Assembly (NCBI GenBank): GCA_030830415.1 | Contig: JAURNB010000108.1 | Span: forward strand, 1-12,689 | DNA length: 12,689 bases | Direction: 5' to 3' | From: Acidimicrobiales bacterium | Lineage (GTDB): Bacteria > Actinomycetota > Acidimicrobiia > Acidimicrobiales > Ilumatobacteraceae | Part shown: positions 1-6,232 of the stretch, in pieces | Numbering within the stretch: the stretch's first letter is position 1 | Layout of the letters: every line of letters begins with the position of its first letter | Made by a program: the position numbers and the translations under genes | Notes under the pieces: model-generated | What the model was told of the DNA's origin: nothing | Seen by the model: only the letters and a program-made list of their open reading frames with translations | Databases searched by the model: none

Positions 1-380
1 CCTTCGGTGTCGTATACCCATGAGTGATACGGGCAAGTGAAGCGCCGCGAATGACCAAAGCATTCTTCGGTCACCGGGGCCCCGCGGTGGCGGCAGATGT
101 TGAGAAAGGCACGAGCAATTCCGTCTTTGCCGCGCACGACTAAAATGGGTCGACCAGCAATAACAAGTGAGGCAAAGTCGCCGTGCTCGCGCAGGTCACA
201 TGACAGCGCAACAAGCAGGGGGCTGCGGTGAAAGATGTTTTCTATTTCTCGTTCAAAGCGGTCGGTGTCGCGGTAGTTACGCACAGCAACATTGACAATG
301 GTTTCTGAATAGTCGGCGTGCTCGGCATCGACATTGGCAAGTAAGCGCTTGGCAACAGAAATGAGTGGGGTAGCGGCCAT
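1..380 (-). CDS. Rieske [2Fe-2S] aromatic ring-hydroxylating oxygenase, alpha subunit, N-terminal part
   Basis: Only the first 126 codons are present; the gene runs off the left edge. The translation starts MAATPLISVAKRLLANVD and contains a complete Rieske signature, C96-x-H98 (CRHRG) followed by C116-x2-H119 (CPYHSW), the two-Cys/two-His ligands of a [2Fe-2S] cluster. About 95 residues precede the first ligand, with the 'IFHRSPLLVALSCDL' type of region seen in oxygenase alpha subunits rather than in small ferredoxins. Such enzymes take electrons from a reductase and hydroxylate or demethylate aromatic or similar substrates at a mononuclear iron in the C-terminal domain, which is missing here, so the substrate cannot be named. 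The ATG at 378-380 is preceded by a purine-rich AAGAAAG that may act as a weak ribosome binding site. It diverges from the guanine deaminase gene with about 50 bp between starts. Confidence 0.88.
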   Translation of the reverse strand, partial: MAATPLISVAKRLLANVDAEHADYSETIVNVAVRNYRDTDRFEREIENIFHRSPLLVALSCDLREHGDFASLVIAGRPILVVRGKDGIARAFLNICRHRGAPVTEECFGHSRRFTCPYHSWVYDTE

Positions 381-421
381 GATGTGAACTTTCTTAGACG
401 AAAAGGCAATGAAACAAATTG

Positions 422-427
422 TACGAT
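422..427 (+). promoter_or_regulatory. Candidate -10 element (TACGAT) for a leaderless guanine deaminase mRNA
   Basis: TACGAT fits the actinobacterial TAnnnT -10 pattern and lies 6 bases before GTG 434. With this spacing transcription would begin at or next to the start codon. No convincing -35 element was seen. If the protein instead begins at TTG 419, this hexamer is coding and the call fails. Confidence 0.35.
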
Positions 428-433
428 GAGGTG

Positions 434-1777
434 GTGAGCGCACAAAACACGGAACTCGTTGTTATTGGCACCGTACATCATGTGCCAACACCTGCAGCAC
501 TTGAAGTACTCGCCAATGTTGCCGTTGTGGTGAATGGTGCTGGCCTCATTACTGCCGTTTTGCCTGCCGATTCGCCAGAGGCCGCTGAAGCCGTTCGCAG
601 GGCACATACGGTGGTGACACTGGGCCAACACGAGCGTTTATTGCCGGGGCTTATTGATACCCATGTACACGCGCCACAGTGGCCGCAACTGGGAACTGGG
701 CTCGACTTGCCATTGGAACAGTGGCTATTTGATTACACCTTTCCACTAGAAGCCAAATATGCCGACACAGCATTTGCTGCCACGGTGTGGCAACACATGG
801 TGCCTACCTTCTTGCGTCATGGCACCACCACTTCTGTGTATTACGCAACAGTGCATACAGAGTCAACAACATTGCTTGCACAAACGTGTTTAGAGCACGG
901 CCAACGTGCCTACGTGGGTCGAGTTGCGATGGATCATCCAGAGGGAACCCCCGAGTGGTATCGCGATGCAACTGCGCAACAAGGTATTGATAGTTCGCAA
1001 CGCTCTATTGAAGAGATACATGCCCTCGCGGGAAACACAGGCCTGGTATCGCCCATTGTGACTCCACGGTTTATTCCTGCATGTTCCGATGAGTTGCTCA
1101 TAGGTCTTGGTGAACTTGCTACTCGCACAGAAACATTGGTGCAAACACATTGTTCCGAATCACATTGGGAGCATGGGTATGTGTTGGAGCGTTACGGACG
1201 CACCGACACGGAAATGCTGAAGCACTTCGGGCTCTTAAAACAAGGAACCGTTCTTGCACATGGCGTGCATATTGGCGACAACGATTATGGCCTCATTAAA
1301 GAAGCGCATGCTGGTGTGGCTCACTGCCCGATGTCGAATTCATATTTTGCAAATGGAGTTTTCCCTGCACGGCGAGTTTTAGGAATGGGCGTTCATGTGG
1401 GGCTCGGCACCGATATTTCAGCAGGAACCGATGCGGGGCTCATGAAGCAGTGTGTTCACGCAGTGACATCGTCGCGGATGTTGGAAGACGGTGTGAATGG
1501 CACTGATGGTGCTGTGGAAAATTCGCGTATCGATATTGTTGCCGCGTTTTATATGGCAACAACTGGTGGAGCACATATGTTGGGGCTCAATGCCGGTGTC
1601 ATTGCAACAGGAAATCATTTTGATGCCATTGTTATAGACACTTCACGAAGTGACTCTGGCTTGCGCATATATGACGATGTAGACGGCGAAGAACGCATCT
1701 TCGAAAAAATTGTTCGCCTCTCAGGGCCACGCGACATTTCACATATTTGGGTTGCAGGAAAGAAAATTAAACAATAA
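434..1777 (+). CDS. guaD: Guanine deaminase
   Basis: Hydrolyses guanine to xanthine and ammonia in purine salvage or catabolism; cytoplasmic, zinc-dependent, amidohydrolase superfamily. From GTG 434 the protein has 447 residues, normal for the family. Motifs in order: PGLIDTHVHAPQ with the zinc-binding HxH pair (H77, H79), the guanine-deaminase-like DLPLEQWLFDYTFPLE segment, QTHCSESHWEH carrying the third metal-binding His, the HCPMSNSYFANGVFP motif, and GLGTDISAGTD carrying the metal/catalytic Asp. The start is uncertain. An in-frame stop at 410-412 limits it to TTG 419 or GTG 431/434. I prefer GTG 434 because it gives a natural N-terminus (MSAQNTELVVIG) and sits 6 bases after a TAnnnT hexamer; TTG 419 would add MYDEV and has only a distant AAAAGG. 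The gene ends just before a strong hairpin. Convergent with a BMP-family binding protein that may bring in purines. Confidence 0.94.
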   Translation: MSAQNTELVVIGTVHHVPTPAALEVLANVAVVVNGAGLITAVLPADSPEAAEAVRRAHTVVTLGQHERLLPGLIDTHVHAPQWPQLGTGLDLPLEQWLFDYTFPLEAKYADTAFAATVWQHMVPTFLRHGTTTSVYYATVHTESTTLLAQTCLEHGQRAYVGRVAMDHPEGTPEWYRDATAQQGIDSSQRSIEEIHALAGNTGLVSPIVTPRFIPACSDELLIGLGELATRTETLVQTHCSESHWEHGYVLERYGRTDTEMLKHFGLLKQGTVLAHGVHIGDNDYGLIKEAHAGVAHCPMSNSYFANGVFPARRVLGMGVHVGLGTDISAGTDAGLMKQCVHAVTSSRMLEDGVNGTDGAVENSRIDIVAAFYMATTGGAHMLGLNAGVIATGNHFDAIVIDTSRSDSGLRIYDDVDGEERIFEKIVRLSGPRDISHIWVAGKKIKQ

Positions 1778-1778
1778 A

Positions 1779-1810
1779 AAAAGGGGCGAGCCCGAAGGCC
1801 CGCCCCTTTT
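1779..1810. terminator. Bidirectional intrinsic terminator
   Basis: The arms AAAAGGGGCG (1779-1788) and CGCCCCTTTT (1801-1810) pair over 10 bp. After one A/C mismatch they continue with GCC/GGC around a CGAA loop. A run of seven A at 1776-1782 becomes a U-tract for minus-strand transcripts, so the hairpin ends the BMP gene well. In the plus direction only four U follow before a G, so it is weaker for guaD. It lies between the two convergent stop codons. Confidence 0.9.
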
Positions 1811-1823
1811 GAAAAAAAGAGAA

Positions 1824-3092
1824 TTAACCCTTTGGTATTTCGCCCTTGACTCCCTCAACGAGGTAGTTCATGCTCATGAGTTCTTCGTACGTTGCTTGTT
1901 TGCCAGCAGGAAGAATTTCCTTGCCAGTGTTGTCTTTCAACGGACCAGAGAACATCACGCCAGAGTTGGCAACAATTTCTGCCTTCTTTGTTTCGATGAG
2001 TGCACGAGTTTCATCGGTAACAATTGGTCCGAGTGGAGCCAAACGAATATGGCCGTCTGCCATGTCGCCGTAGTAGTTACCTGCAACCCATGTGCCATCG
2101 AGGATGGCTTGAATGCGTGGAAGTTCGTATGTTGACCATTCGTAAGTAGCAGCAGTGAGCCATACTTCTGGGTAGTTGGTGCTTTGGTCACTGTCGTAAC
2201 CCGACCATGGAACACCAGCAGCTTTTGCAGCATCACCAGAAGCTGGTGAGTCTTGTGCAACTACACCAATGGTGTCGGCTCCACCGGCAATGAGTGCTTC
2301 AGCAGTTTTGCGCTCGAGTGCTGGGTCAAACCAGGTGCTTGTCCAGACGAGGCTTACTTCTGCTTCTGGGTTGATGGAACGTGCACCCAAGGTCCATGCG
2401 TTAATTCCACGAAGTACTTCAGGAATGGGGAACGATGCAAGAAGACCGAGCTTGCCGGTCTTTGATGCAGCACCAGCGGCCATACCGGTGAGGAATGCAG
2501 CATCTTCAGCAGCTCCTGTGAACTGTGAAAGGTTTGGTGCACTCTTGTAGCCAGTTGCGAATTCGAAGCACACGTCTGGGTGCTTTTCAGCAGCAGCGGC
2601 AAATGCGTCTTGGAATCCAAATGAAGTTCCGAATACCACGGTGTTGCCGTCGGCAATGAGGTCTTCAATGACTTGAGCGGTCTGGTCACCTTCAGGAACA
2701 TTCTCCTTATAGGTGGTCACAATTTTGTCGCCAAACTTTTCTTGAACAGCTTCACGAGCCTTGTTGTGGGCAGTGGTCCAGCCACCGTCGTTAATGGGGC
2801 CAACGTAAACCCATGCAGCCTTCAACGGGCCTTCTTCTGGGCGGCAGTCAATAGGTGCAGCATCGGCTGACCATGGTGTGAAGTTTGACTCCCAAGAAGC
2901 GGGGAAGGTTTCACCCGTCTCTTCTGTAGGGGTGTCGGTTTCAACGGCCGCGGTGTCATCGGTGATGACTTCTGCAGTAGTTTCATCTGTTGCCTCAGTA
3001 GAGGTGTCATCGCTGCCACAAGCAACAAGGCCTGCTCCGAGTGCGAGGGTGGCTACCAGCGGTAACCATTTCTTTGAACGACGTTGAGTCAA
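1824..3092 (-). CDS. BMP/PnrA-family ABC transporter substrate-binding lipoprotein
   Basis: A 422-residue secreted lipoprotein. A basic start (MTQRRSKK), a hydrophobic stretch and the lipobox LVAC with Cys25 predict lipid attachment outside the membrane. Residues 27-62 are a Thr/Asp/Glu-rich tether. From about residue 89 it matches the Bmp family (KAAWVYVGPINDGGWTTAHN, FGTSFGFQDAF, FTGAAEDAAFLTGMAAGAAS, GYDSDQS). Characterised relatives such as TmpC/PnrA and YufN bind purine nucleosides for ABC importers, but other members bind different ligands, so nucleoside binding is inference. No permease or ATPase gene is in the window. The start is TTG (3090-3092), supported by GGGAG six bases upstream; no in-frame ATG lies nearby. 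The gene is followed by a strong terminator, and a palindrome upstream may be its operator. Confidence 0.92.
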   Translation of the reverse strand: MTQRRSKKWLPLVATLALGAGLVACGSDDTSTEATDETTAEVITDDTAAVETDTPTEETGETFPASWESNFTPWSADAAPIDCRPEEGPLKAAWVYVGPINDGGWTTAHNKAREAVQEKFGDKIVTTYKENVPEGDQTAQVIEDLIADGNTVVFGTSFGFQDAFAAAAEKHPDVCFEFATGYKSAPNLSQFTGAAEDAAFLTGMAAGAASKTGKLGLLASFPIPEVLRGINAWTLGARSINPEAEVSLVWTSTWFDPALERKTAEALIAGGADTIGVVAQDSPASGDAAKAAGVPWSGYDSDQSTNYPEVWLTAATYEWSTYELPRIQAILDGTWVAGNYYGDMADGHIRLAPLGPIVTDETRALIETKKAEIVANSGVMFSGPLKDNTGKEILPAGKQATYEELMSMNYLVEGVKGEIPKG

Positions 3093-3098
3093 GGTTTT

Positions 3099-3103
3099 CT
3101 CCC
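3099..3103 (-). promoter_or_regulatory. Shine-Dalgarno sequence for the BMP lipoprotein
   Basis: GGGAG on the minus strand lies 6 bases upstream of the TTG codon at 3090-3092. It decides the unusual TTG start, which also opens a proper lipoprotein signal peptide. Confidence 0.7.
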
Positions 3104-3123
3104 GGTGTCTAGGTGGTGGTTTT

Positions 3124-3139
3124 ACGGCAAATATGCCGT
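3124..3139. promoter_or_regulatory. 16-bp palindrome upstream of the BMP gene, candidate operator
   Basis: ACGGCA-AATA-TGCCGT has two perfect 6-bp arms around a 4-bp AT spacer and starts 32 bp upstream of the TTG start. A possible -10 hexamer (TATGAT on the minus strand) lies 7 bp further upstream, so the palindrome would cover the transcription start, a classic place for a repressor. A small RNA hairpin in the leader is an alternative. No regulator gene is in the window. Confidence 0.4.
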
Positions 3140-3146
3140 TGACATG

Positions 3147-3152
3147 ATCATA
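3147..3152 (-). promoter_or_regulatory. Candidate -10 element (TATGAT) for the BMP gene
   Basis: TATGAT on the minus strand is one base from TATAAT and lies about 55 bp upstream of the BMP start. I found no good -35 at 16-18 bp, so this is only a suggestion. The rest of 3093-3248 holds the ribosome binding site and the palindrome. I saw no clear terminator after the DUF35 gene. Confidence 0.25.
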
Positions 3153-3248
3153 AACACTCGGGTCTTTCCGAATGGCATCAAAACAGGGCGTAAACGCAGT
3201 ATTAACAAAAAGTCTACGAAGGCTTATTAATCACACCCAATAGCGCGG

Positions 3249-3656
3249 CTAGGAGGCGGCTGTGAAGCGCAGTAACACGCGGCCGTCGTCGCCGGTGTCG
3301 AACACCGCGTGCACTGGCATATTGATGTGTACTTCGCTCGGTGCAACCCCAACAATATTGGTGAGAATGCGTGGGCCTTCAGCAAGTTCAACATAAGCAA
3401 CTACGTAGGGGCCCGACTCTTTCCAACGGCCATTACCTTTGGCAACAATGCTGTACGAGTAAATAGTGCCGCGACCCGACATCTCTTCCCATTGCAACTC
3501 GGTAGAAAAACACACCGGGCAATGCGCACGCGGGTACCACACCACCGAAGTGCATGAAGTGCAGTGGGGAAGCAACAAGGTGTTGTTATGCAACGCATCC
3601 CAAAAAGGCTGTGTTTCATTGTTTATTTCAACATCGGCAAGTGGCAAGAACGACAT
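3249..3656 (-). CDS. DUF35 zinc-ribbon/OB-fold protein, partner of the adjacent thiolase-like protein
   Basis: A 135-residue protein with a rubredoxin-like zinc ribbon, C32-x2-C35 (HCTSC) and C46-x2-C49 (HCPVC), followed by an OB-fold from about residue 60 (GRGTIYSYSIVAKG, PYVVAYVELAEGPRILTNIVG). This is the DUF35 architecture. DUF35 proteins work as obligate partners of thiolase-fold enzymes: ChsH2-DUF35 with the Ltp2 aldolase in steroid degradation, or the archaeal acetoacetyl-CoA thiolase/HMG-CoA synthase complex, where the OB-fold helps form the CoA-thioester channel. The ATG is preceded by AAGAGGT and lies 2 bases after the stop of the thiolase-like gene, so the two should be translated together and probably form one complex. 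The length is normal for stand-alone DUF35 proteins. The substrate is unknown. Confidence 0.92.
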   Translation of the reverse strand: MSFLPLADVEINNETQPFWDALHNNTLLLPHCTSCTSVVWYPRAHCPVCFSTELQWEEMSGRGTIYSYSIVAKGNGRWKESGPYVVAYVELAEGPRILTNIVGVAPSEVHINMPVHAVFDTGDDGRVLLRFTAAS

Positions 3657-3658
3657 TG

Positions 3659-4825
3659 CTATACCTCTTGCCCAAGAATGAGTGTGGCTGAACCCATGCG
3701 TGTGGCGAGGTTGCCACCAGTGCCATGTGCAAGTGCAAATTGGCAGTTAGGTACTTGTACGGCAGGGTGTGCCTCGTTGCGAAGCTGGCGTACTGCTTCA
3801 ATGACTTTGGTAATACCACCACGGTTGCTGGGGTGGTTATTGCACAGCCCACCGCCGTCGGTGTTAAAGGGAAGTTTGCCAAAGGGTGCTTGCAGTGCAC
3901 CGTTGGAAACGAACTCGCCGCCTTTGCCTTTCTCGCAAAAGCCGAGATCTTCAAGGGTGGCGAGAACTGTGATGGTGAAACTGTCGTATATAGAGGCATA
4001 ACGAATATCACGAGGAGACAGGCCTGCTTCGGCAAATGCGCGCGGGCCAGACACCACTGCACCGGTATGAGTGAGGTCGATGCGACCGTTGTTCACATGT
4101 TTGGCGGCGAAGCCGGTACCCAGCACCGGAACACTTTGTCGTGAGAGTTTGCGTGCAACTTCAGGTGACACCACAACAAGTGCGCCACCGCCGTCGGTCA
4201 CTACACAACAGTCGAGCATGTGTAGTGGGTCGGCCACCATTTTTGATTGCAATACTTCTTCAACGGTGACCGCATTTTGTAAAAATGCATTGGGGTTGTG
4301 TTGTGCATGACTTGCGGCAGCAACTTTTATTTCTGCCAGTTGTTCGCTTGTGGTGCCAAATTCATACATGTGCCGACGCGCAGCCATTGCATAGCCAGCA
4401 ACAATGCTGAGGCCAAAGAAGTTTTCAAATGACACTTCTGGTGCGGAACCAAAGCGGCCAGCACCACCAATGCCAGCGCCCGAACTGCGAGGCAACCCCG
4501 CAAGGGTGATGAGTGCAACATGACAATGACCAGCGGCAATGGCTTCAGCAGCATGTTGCACATGTAGGAGGTATGAAGACCCGCCGGTTTCGGTGTTGTC
4601 GATATGGGTGAGTTGAAGGCCTAAGTATTCGGCCATGGAAAGTGCACCAAAACCTGGTGCATCTCCCGCACAGAAATAAGCATCGACATCGGAAAAGGAA
4701 AGACCAGCATCGGCAAGTGCGCCTGCGGCAACTTCTGCATGCACCTGCTGCACCGTTCTGTTTGGAATGGTGCGCAGCGGGTGTTCGTAAGCCCCTGCAA
4801 TGAAAGCTTTGCCGCGAACGCTCAT
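3659..4825 (-). CDS. Thiolase-fold (lipid-transfer/Ltp2-like) protein lacking the thiolase cysteines; possible acyl-CoA aldolase
   Basis: A 388-residue COG0183/SCP-x-type thiolase-fold protein: AEVAAGALADAGL near the N-terminus, an HPSNRGG segment containing H331 at the place of the conserved GHPxG motif, and a Gly-rich end (AHGTGGNLATR). Aligned by eye, the position of the nucleophilic Cys in true thiolases is Gly82 (ETGGSSY), and the second Cys of the C-x-GGG motif is Ala366. It should therefore not perform ordinary thiolysis. It has YDSFTITVLATLEDLGFC (Tyr280), the type of segment carried by Ltp2-like proteins, where tyrosines are proposed catalytic residues of a retro-aldol cleavage of steroid side-chain CoA thioesters. 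With the adjacent DUF35 gene, an aldolase-like role is the best guess; a plain lipid-transfer role is possible. The ATG lies 3 bases after the pyrophosphatase stop and has no Shine-Dalgarno sequence, suggesting translational coupling. Confidence 0.9.
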   Translation of the reverse strand: MSVRGKAFIAGAYEHPLRTIPNRTVQQVHAEVAAGALADAGLSFSDVDAYFCAGDAPGFGALSMAEYLGLQLTHIDNTETGGSSYLLHVQHAAEAIAAGHCHVALITLAGLPRSSGAGIGGAGRFGSAPEVSFENFFGLSIVAGYAMAARRHMYEFGTTSEQLAEIKVAAASHAQHNPNAFLQNAVTVEEVLQSKMVADPLHMLDCCVVTDGGGALVVVSPEVARKLSRQSVPVLGTGFAAKHVNNGRIDLTHTGAVVSGPRAFAEAGLSPRDIRYASIYDSFTITVLATLEDLGFCEKGKGGEFVSNGALQAPFGKLPFNTDGGGLCNNHPSNRGGITKVIEAVRQLRNEAHPAVQVPNCQFALAHGTGGNLATRMGSATLILGQEV

Positions 4826-4828
4826 GAC

Positions 4829-5308
4829 TTATGGAACGTAGCGGGCAATTGCGTCAGCAATTTCTTTTTCTGCTTCAGCAACGCCGTTCCACCCGCCCAC
4901 TTCGGTTGACTTGTCGGGCTCGATGAGTTTGTAGACCTCGAAGAAGTTGGCAATTTCTGCCAAGAGGAAATCGGGAGCGTCGGTGAGGTCGCGGTAATGC
5001 GCATAACGGGCATCGCGCGAAGGAACACAGAGCACTTTGGCATCGGGGCCTTTTTCATCGGTCATCCAAAACACGCCAATAGGGCGTGCCCACATGTGGC
5101 AACCAGGGAAAGTGGGTTGTGGGAGCAAAATAAGGGCGTCGAGTGGGTCGCCGTCTTCGCCGAGGGTGTGAGGAAAAAAGCCGTAATCGAGTGGGTATTG
5201 CGTAGCCGTGAAGAGTGTGCGGTCGAGCCAAATGGCGCCAGTGTCATGGTCCATTTCATATTTATTGCGCGAACCCTGGGGGATTTCAACGATCATTTCA
5301 ATTTCCAT
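4829..5308 (-). CDS. ppa: Inorganic pyrophosphatase, family I
   Basis: Hydrolyses pyrophosphate to two phosphates in the cytoplasm, pulling forward ligase and polymerase reactions. The 159 residues match soluble bacterial family I enzymes: MEIEMIVEIPQGSRNKYEMDHDTG at the start (K16 and Y17 in NKYE), YPLDYGFFP, and the metal-binding signature EDGDPLDAL with D52, D54 and D57. All are intact. The ATG at 5306-5308 fits the family N-terminus better than the internal Met5. There is no Shine-Dalgarno sequence; TAAAGT lies 6 bases upstream, suggesting a leaderless mRNA with its own promoter even though the extradiol dioxygenase gene ends only 52 bp upstream. The thiolase-like gene follows after 3 bases, an unusual neighbour for this housekeeping gene. 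Confidence 0.96.
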   Translation of the reverse strand: MEIEMIVEIPQGSRNKYEMDHDTGAIWLDRTLFTATQYPLDYGFFPHTLGEDGDPLDALILLPQPTFPGCHMWARPIGVFWMTDEKGPDAKVLCVPSRDARYAHYRDLTDAPDFLLAEIANFFEVYKLIEPDKSTEVGGWNGVAEAEKEIADAIARYVP

Positions 5309-5314
5309 GAAGCC

Positions 5315-5320
5315 ACTTTA
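5315..5320 (-). promoter_or_regulatory. Candidate -10 element (TAAAGT) for leaderless ppa
   Basis: TAAAGT on the minus strand fits TAnnnT and ends 6 bases before the ppa ATG. A possible -35, TTGTCG, lies 19 bases upstream, a long spacer. An 8-bp tandem repeat (GCCGTCAC twice on the plus strand, 5322-5337) occupies most of the spacer. Confidence 0.4.
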
Positions 5321-5360
5321 TGCCGTCACGCCGTCACCGCGACAAAAAGAGGTCAACTGT

Positions 5361-6209
5361 TTAGCCAAAGGCCACGCTGTACATCGACAGTGAGGAATAA
5401 ACGAACCCATCGGTCACGGTGTGCGGCGCTTCATTGGGGCGCCGTGCACCGAGAACGTAGAGAAGTGGCAAGAAGTGTTCTGGTGTAGGTACTGCGTACC
5501 TGGCATCGGGGTGACTTGCATAGTTCACAATGGCATCGATGTCGTTGTTTTCAATTGCTTCAACGATGTATTTATGGAAGGCAACAGTGGAAGGATGTGG
5601 TTCGGCATTGTCTGACCAGTTAATAGCACCCAAGTTGTGCACAATGTTTCCACTGCCCACAATGAGCACCTGATATTCGCGTAACTTTTGTAATTTGCCA
5701 GCCACTTGTAGGTGCCATGCAGCGGGCTTCGAAATATCAATAGACATTTGCACCACAGGAACATTTGCTTTGGGAAATACATGCCGCAGCACCGACCATG
5801 CTCCGTGATCGAGACCCCAGTTCGTTGTTGCGCAAATGGGTTCGGGGGCAACGAACTCTCGCAATAAATTAATGACGTGTTGGGCAAGTGCGGGTGAACC
5901 TGGGGCGGGGTATTCCACCTGTGAGAGCTCGGGCGGAAAACCTGAGTAGTCGTGAATGGTGCGTGGCTTTGAGTTTGTTGAAACACAAATACCTTGTGTG
6001 GTCCAGTGTGCAGAAACGACAAGAACTGCGTTGGGGTAGACGGGAGTCTCGCTGCGCACGTTCTCGCTTTCCCTGCGCTTTAAATGGGATGAATTGAGCG
6101 AAACAAAACGTTCACCGAAATCGGCCCAATCGTTGGTGAATGCATTGTTTTCAATGGCGTTCATGGGGCTTCCATGACCAAAAAAGACGGTGGGTGACGC
6201 AGCAGGCAT
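5361..6209 (-). CDS. LigB/DODA-type class III extradiol ring-cleavage dioxygenase (YgiD-like)
   Basis: A 282-residue cytoplasmic enzyme of the DODA family (E. coli YgiD, plant DOPA dioxygenase), which opens catechol-type rings next to the hydroxyls using a metal held by histidines. Motifs: FFGHGSPMNAIENN (H12), VVSAHWT (H68), IHDYSGFPPEL (H86), GLDHGAWSVL (H135), VGSGNIVHNLG (H191) and TPEHFLPLLY (H245); all expected histidines are present. Length and termini are normal. The true substrate is not known for most members; DOPA or another catechol is inference. The ATG has CAAGG four bases upstream and is only 23 bp from the divergent msrA start. It heads the run dioxygenase-ppa-thiolase-DUF35, although ppa may have its own promoter. 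The Rieske oxygenase elsewhere in the window would fit an aromatic theme, but no direct link is shown. Confidence 0.93.
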   Translation of the reverse strand: MPAASPTVFFGHGSPMNAIENNAFTNDWADFGERFVSLNSSHLKRRESENVRSETPVYPNAVLVVSAHWTTQGICVSTNSKPRTIHDYSGFPPELSQVEYPAPGSPALAQHVINLLREFVAPEPICATTNWGLDHGAWSVLRHVFPKANVPVVQMSIDISKPAAWHLQVAGKLQKLREYQVLIVGSGNIVHNLGAINWSDNAEPHPSTVAFHKYIVEAIENNDIDAIVNYASHPDARYAVPTPEHFLPLLYVLGARRPNEAPHTVTDGFVYSSLSMYSVAFG

Positions 6210-6221
6210 AGACCTTGTCTA
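6209..6221. promoter_or_regulatory. 13-bp inverted repeat between divergent dioxygenase and msrA genes
   Basis: TAGAC-CTT-GTCTA has perfect 5-bp arms and fills the centre of the 23-bp gap between the two divergent start codons (6209 and 6233). It could bind a regulator acting on both genes, but arms this short often arise by chance. Confidence 0.2.
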
Positions 6222-6225
6222 GCAT
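6220..6225 (+). promoter_or_regulatory. Candidate -10 element (TAGCAT) for leaderless msrA
   Basis: TAGCAT fits TAnnnT and lies 7 bases before ATG 6233, which has no Shine-Dalgarno sequence. Transcription would start at or beside the ATG. Any -35 would fall inside the 5' end of the divergent dioxygenase gene. Confidence 0.4.
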
Positions 6226-6232
6226 CTGCTCT

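Noticed and set aside
5322..5337. Tandem 8-bp repeat GCCGTCAC twice
   Set aside because: Only two copies, in GC-rich sequence upstream of ppa; too short to call a repeat element, though noted in the ppa promoter entry.
4997..5488. 163-codon plus-strand open frame opposite ppa and the end of the dioxygenase
   Set aside because: It is antisense to two conserved enzymes with intact active sites; its protein has no family features and no ribosome binding site was seen.
6215..6232. TTG start for msrA adding six residues
   Set aside because: ATG 6233 fits the length and N-terminus of the MsrA family, and the TTG falls inside an inverted repeat without a ribosome binding site.
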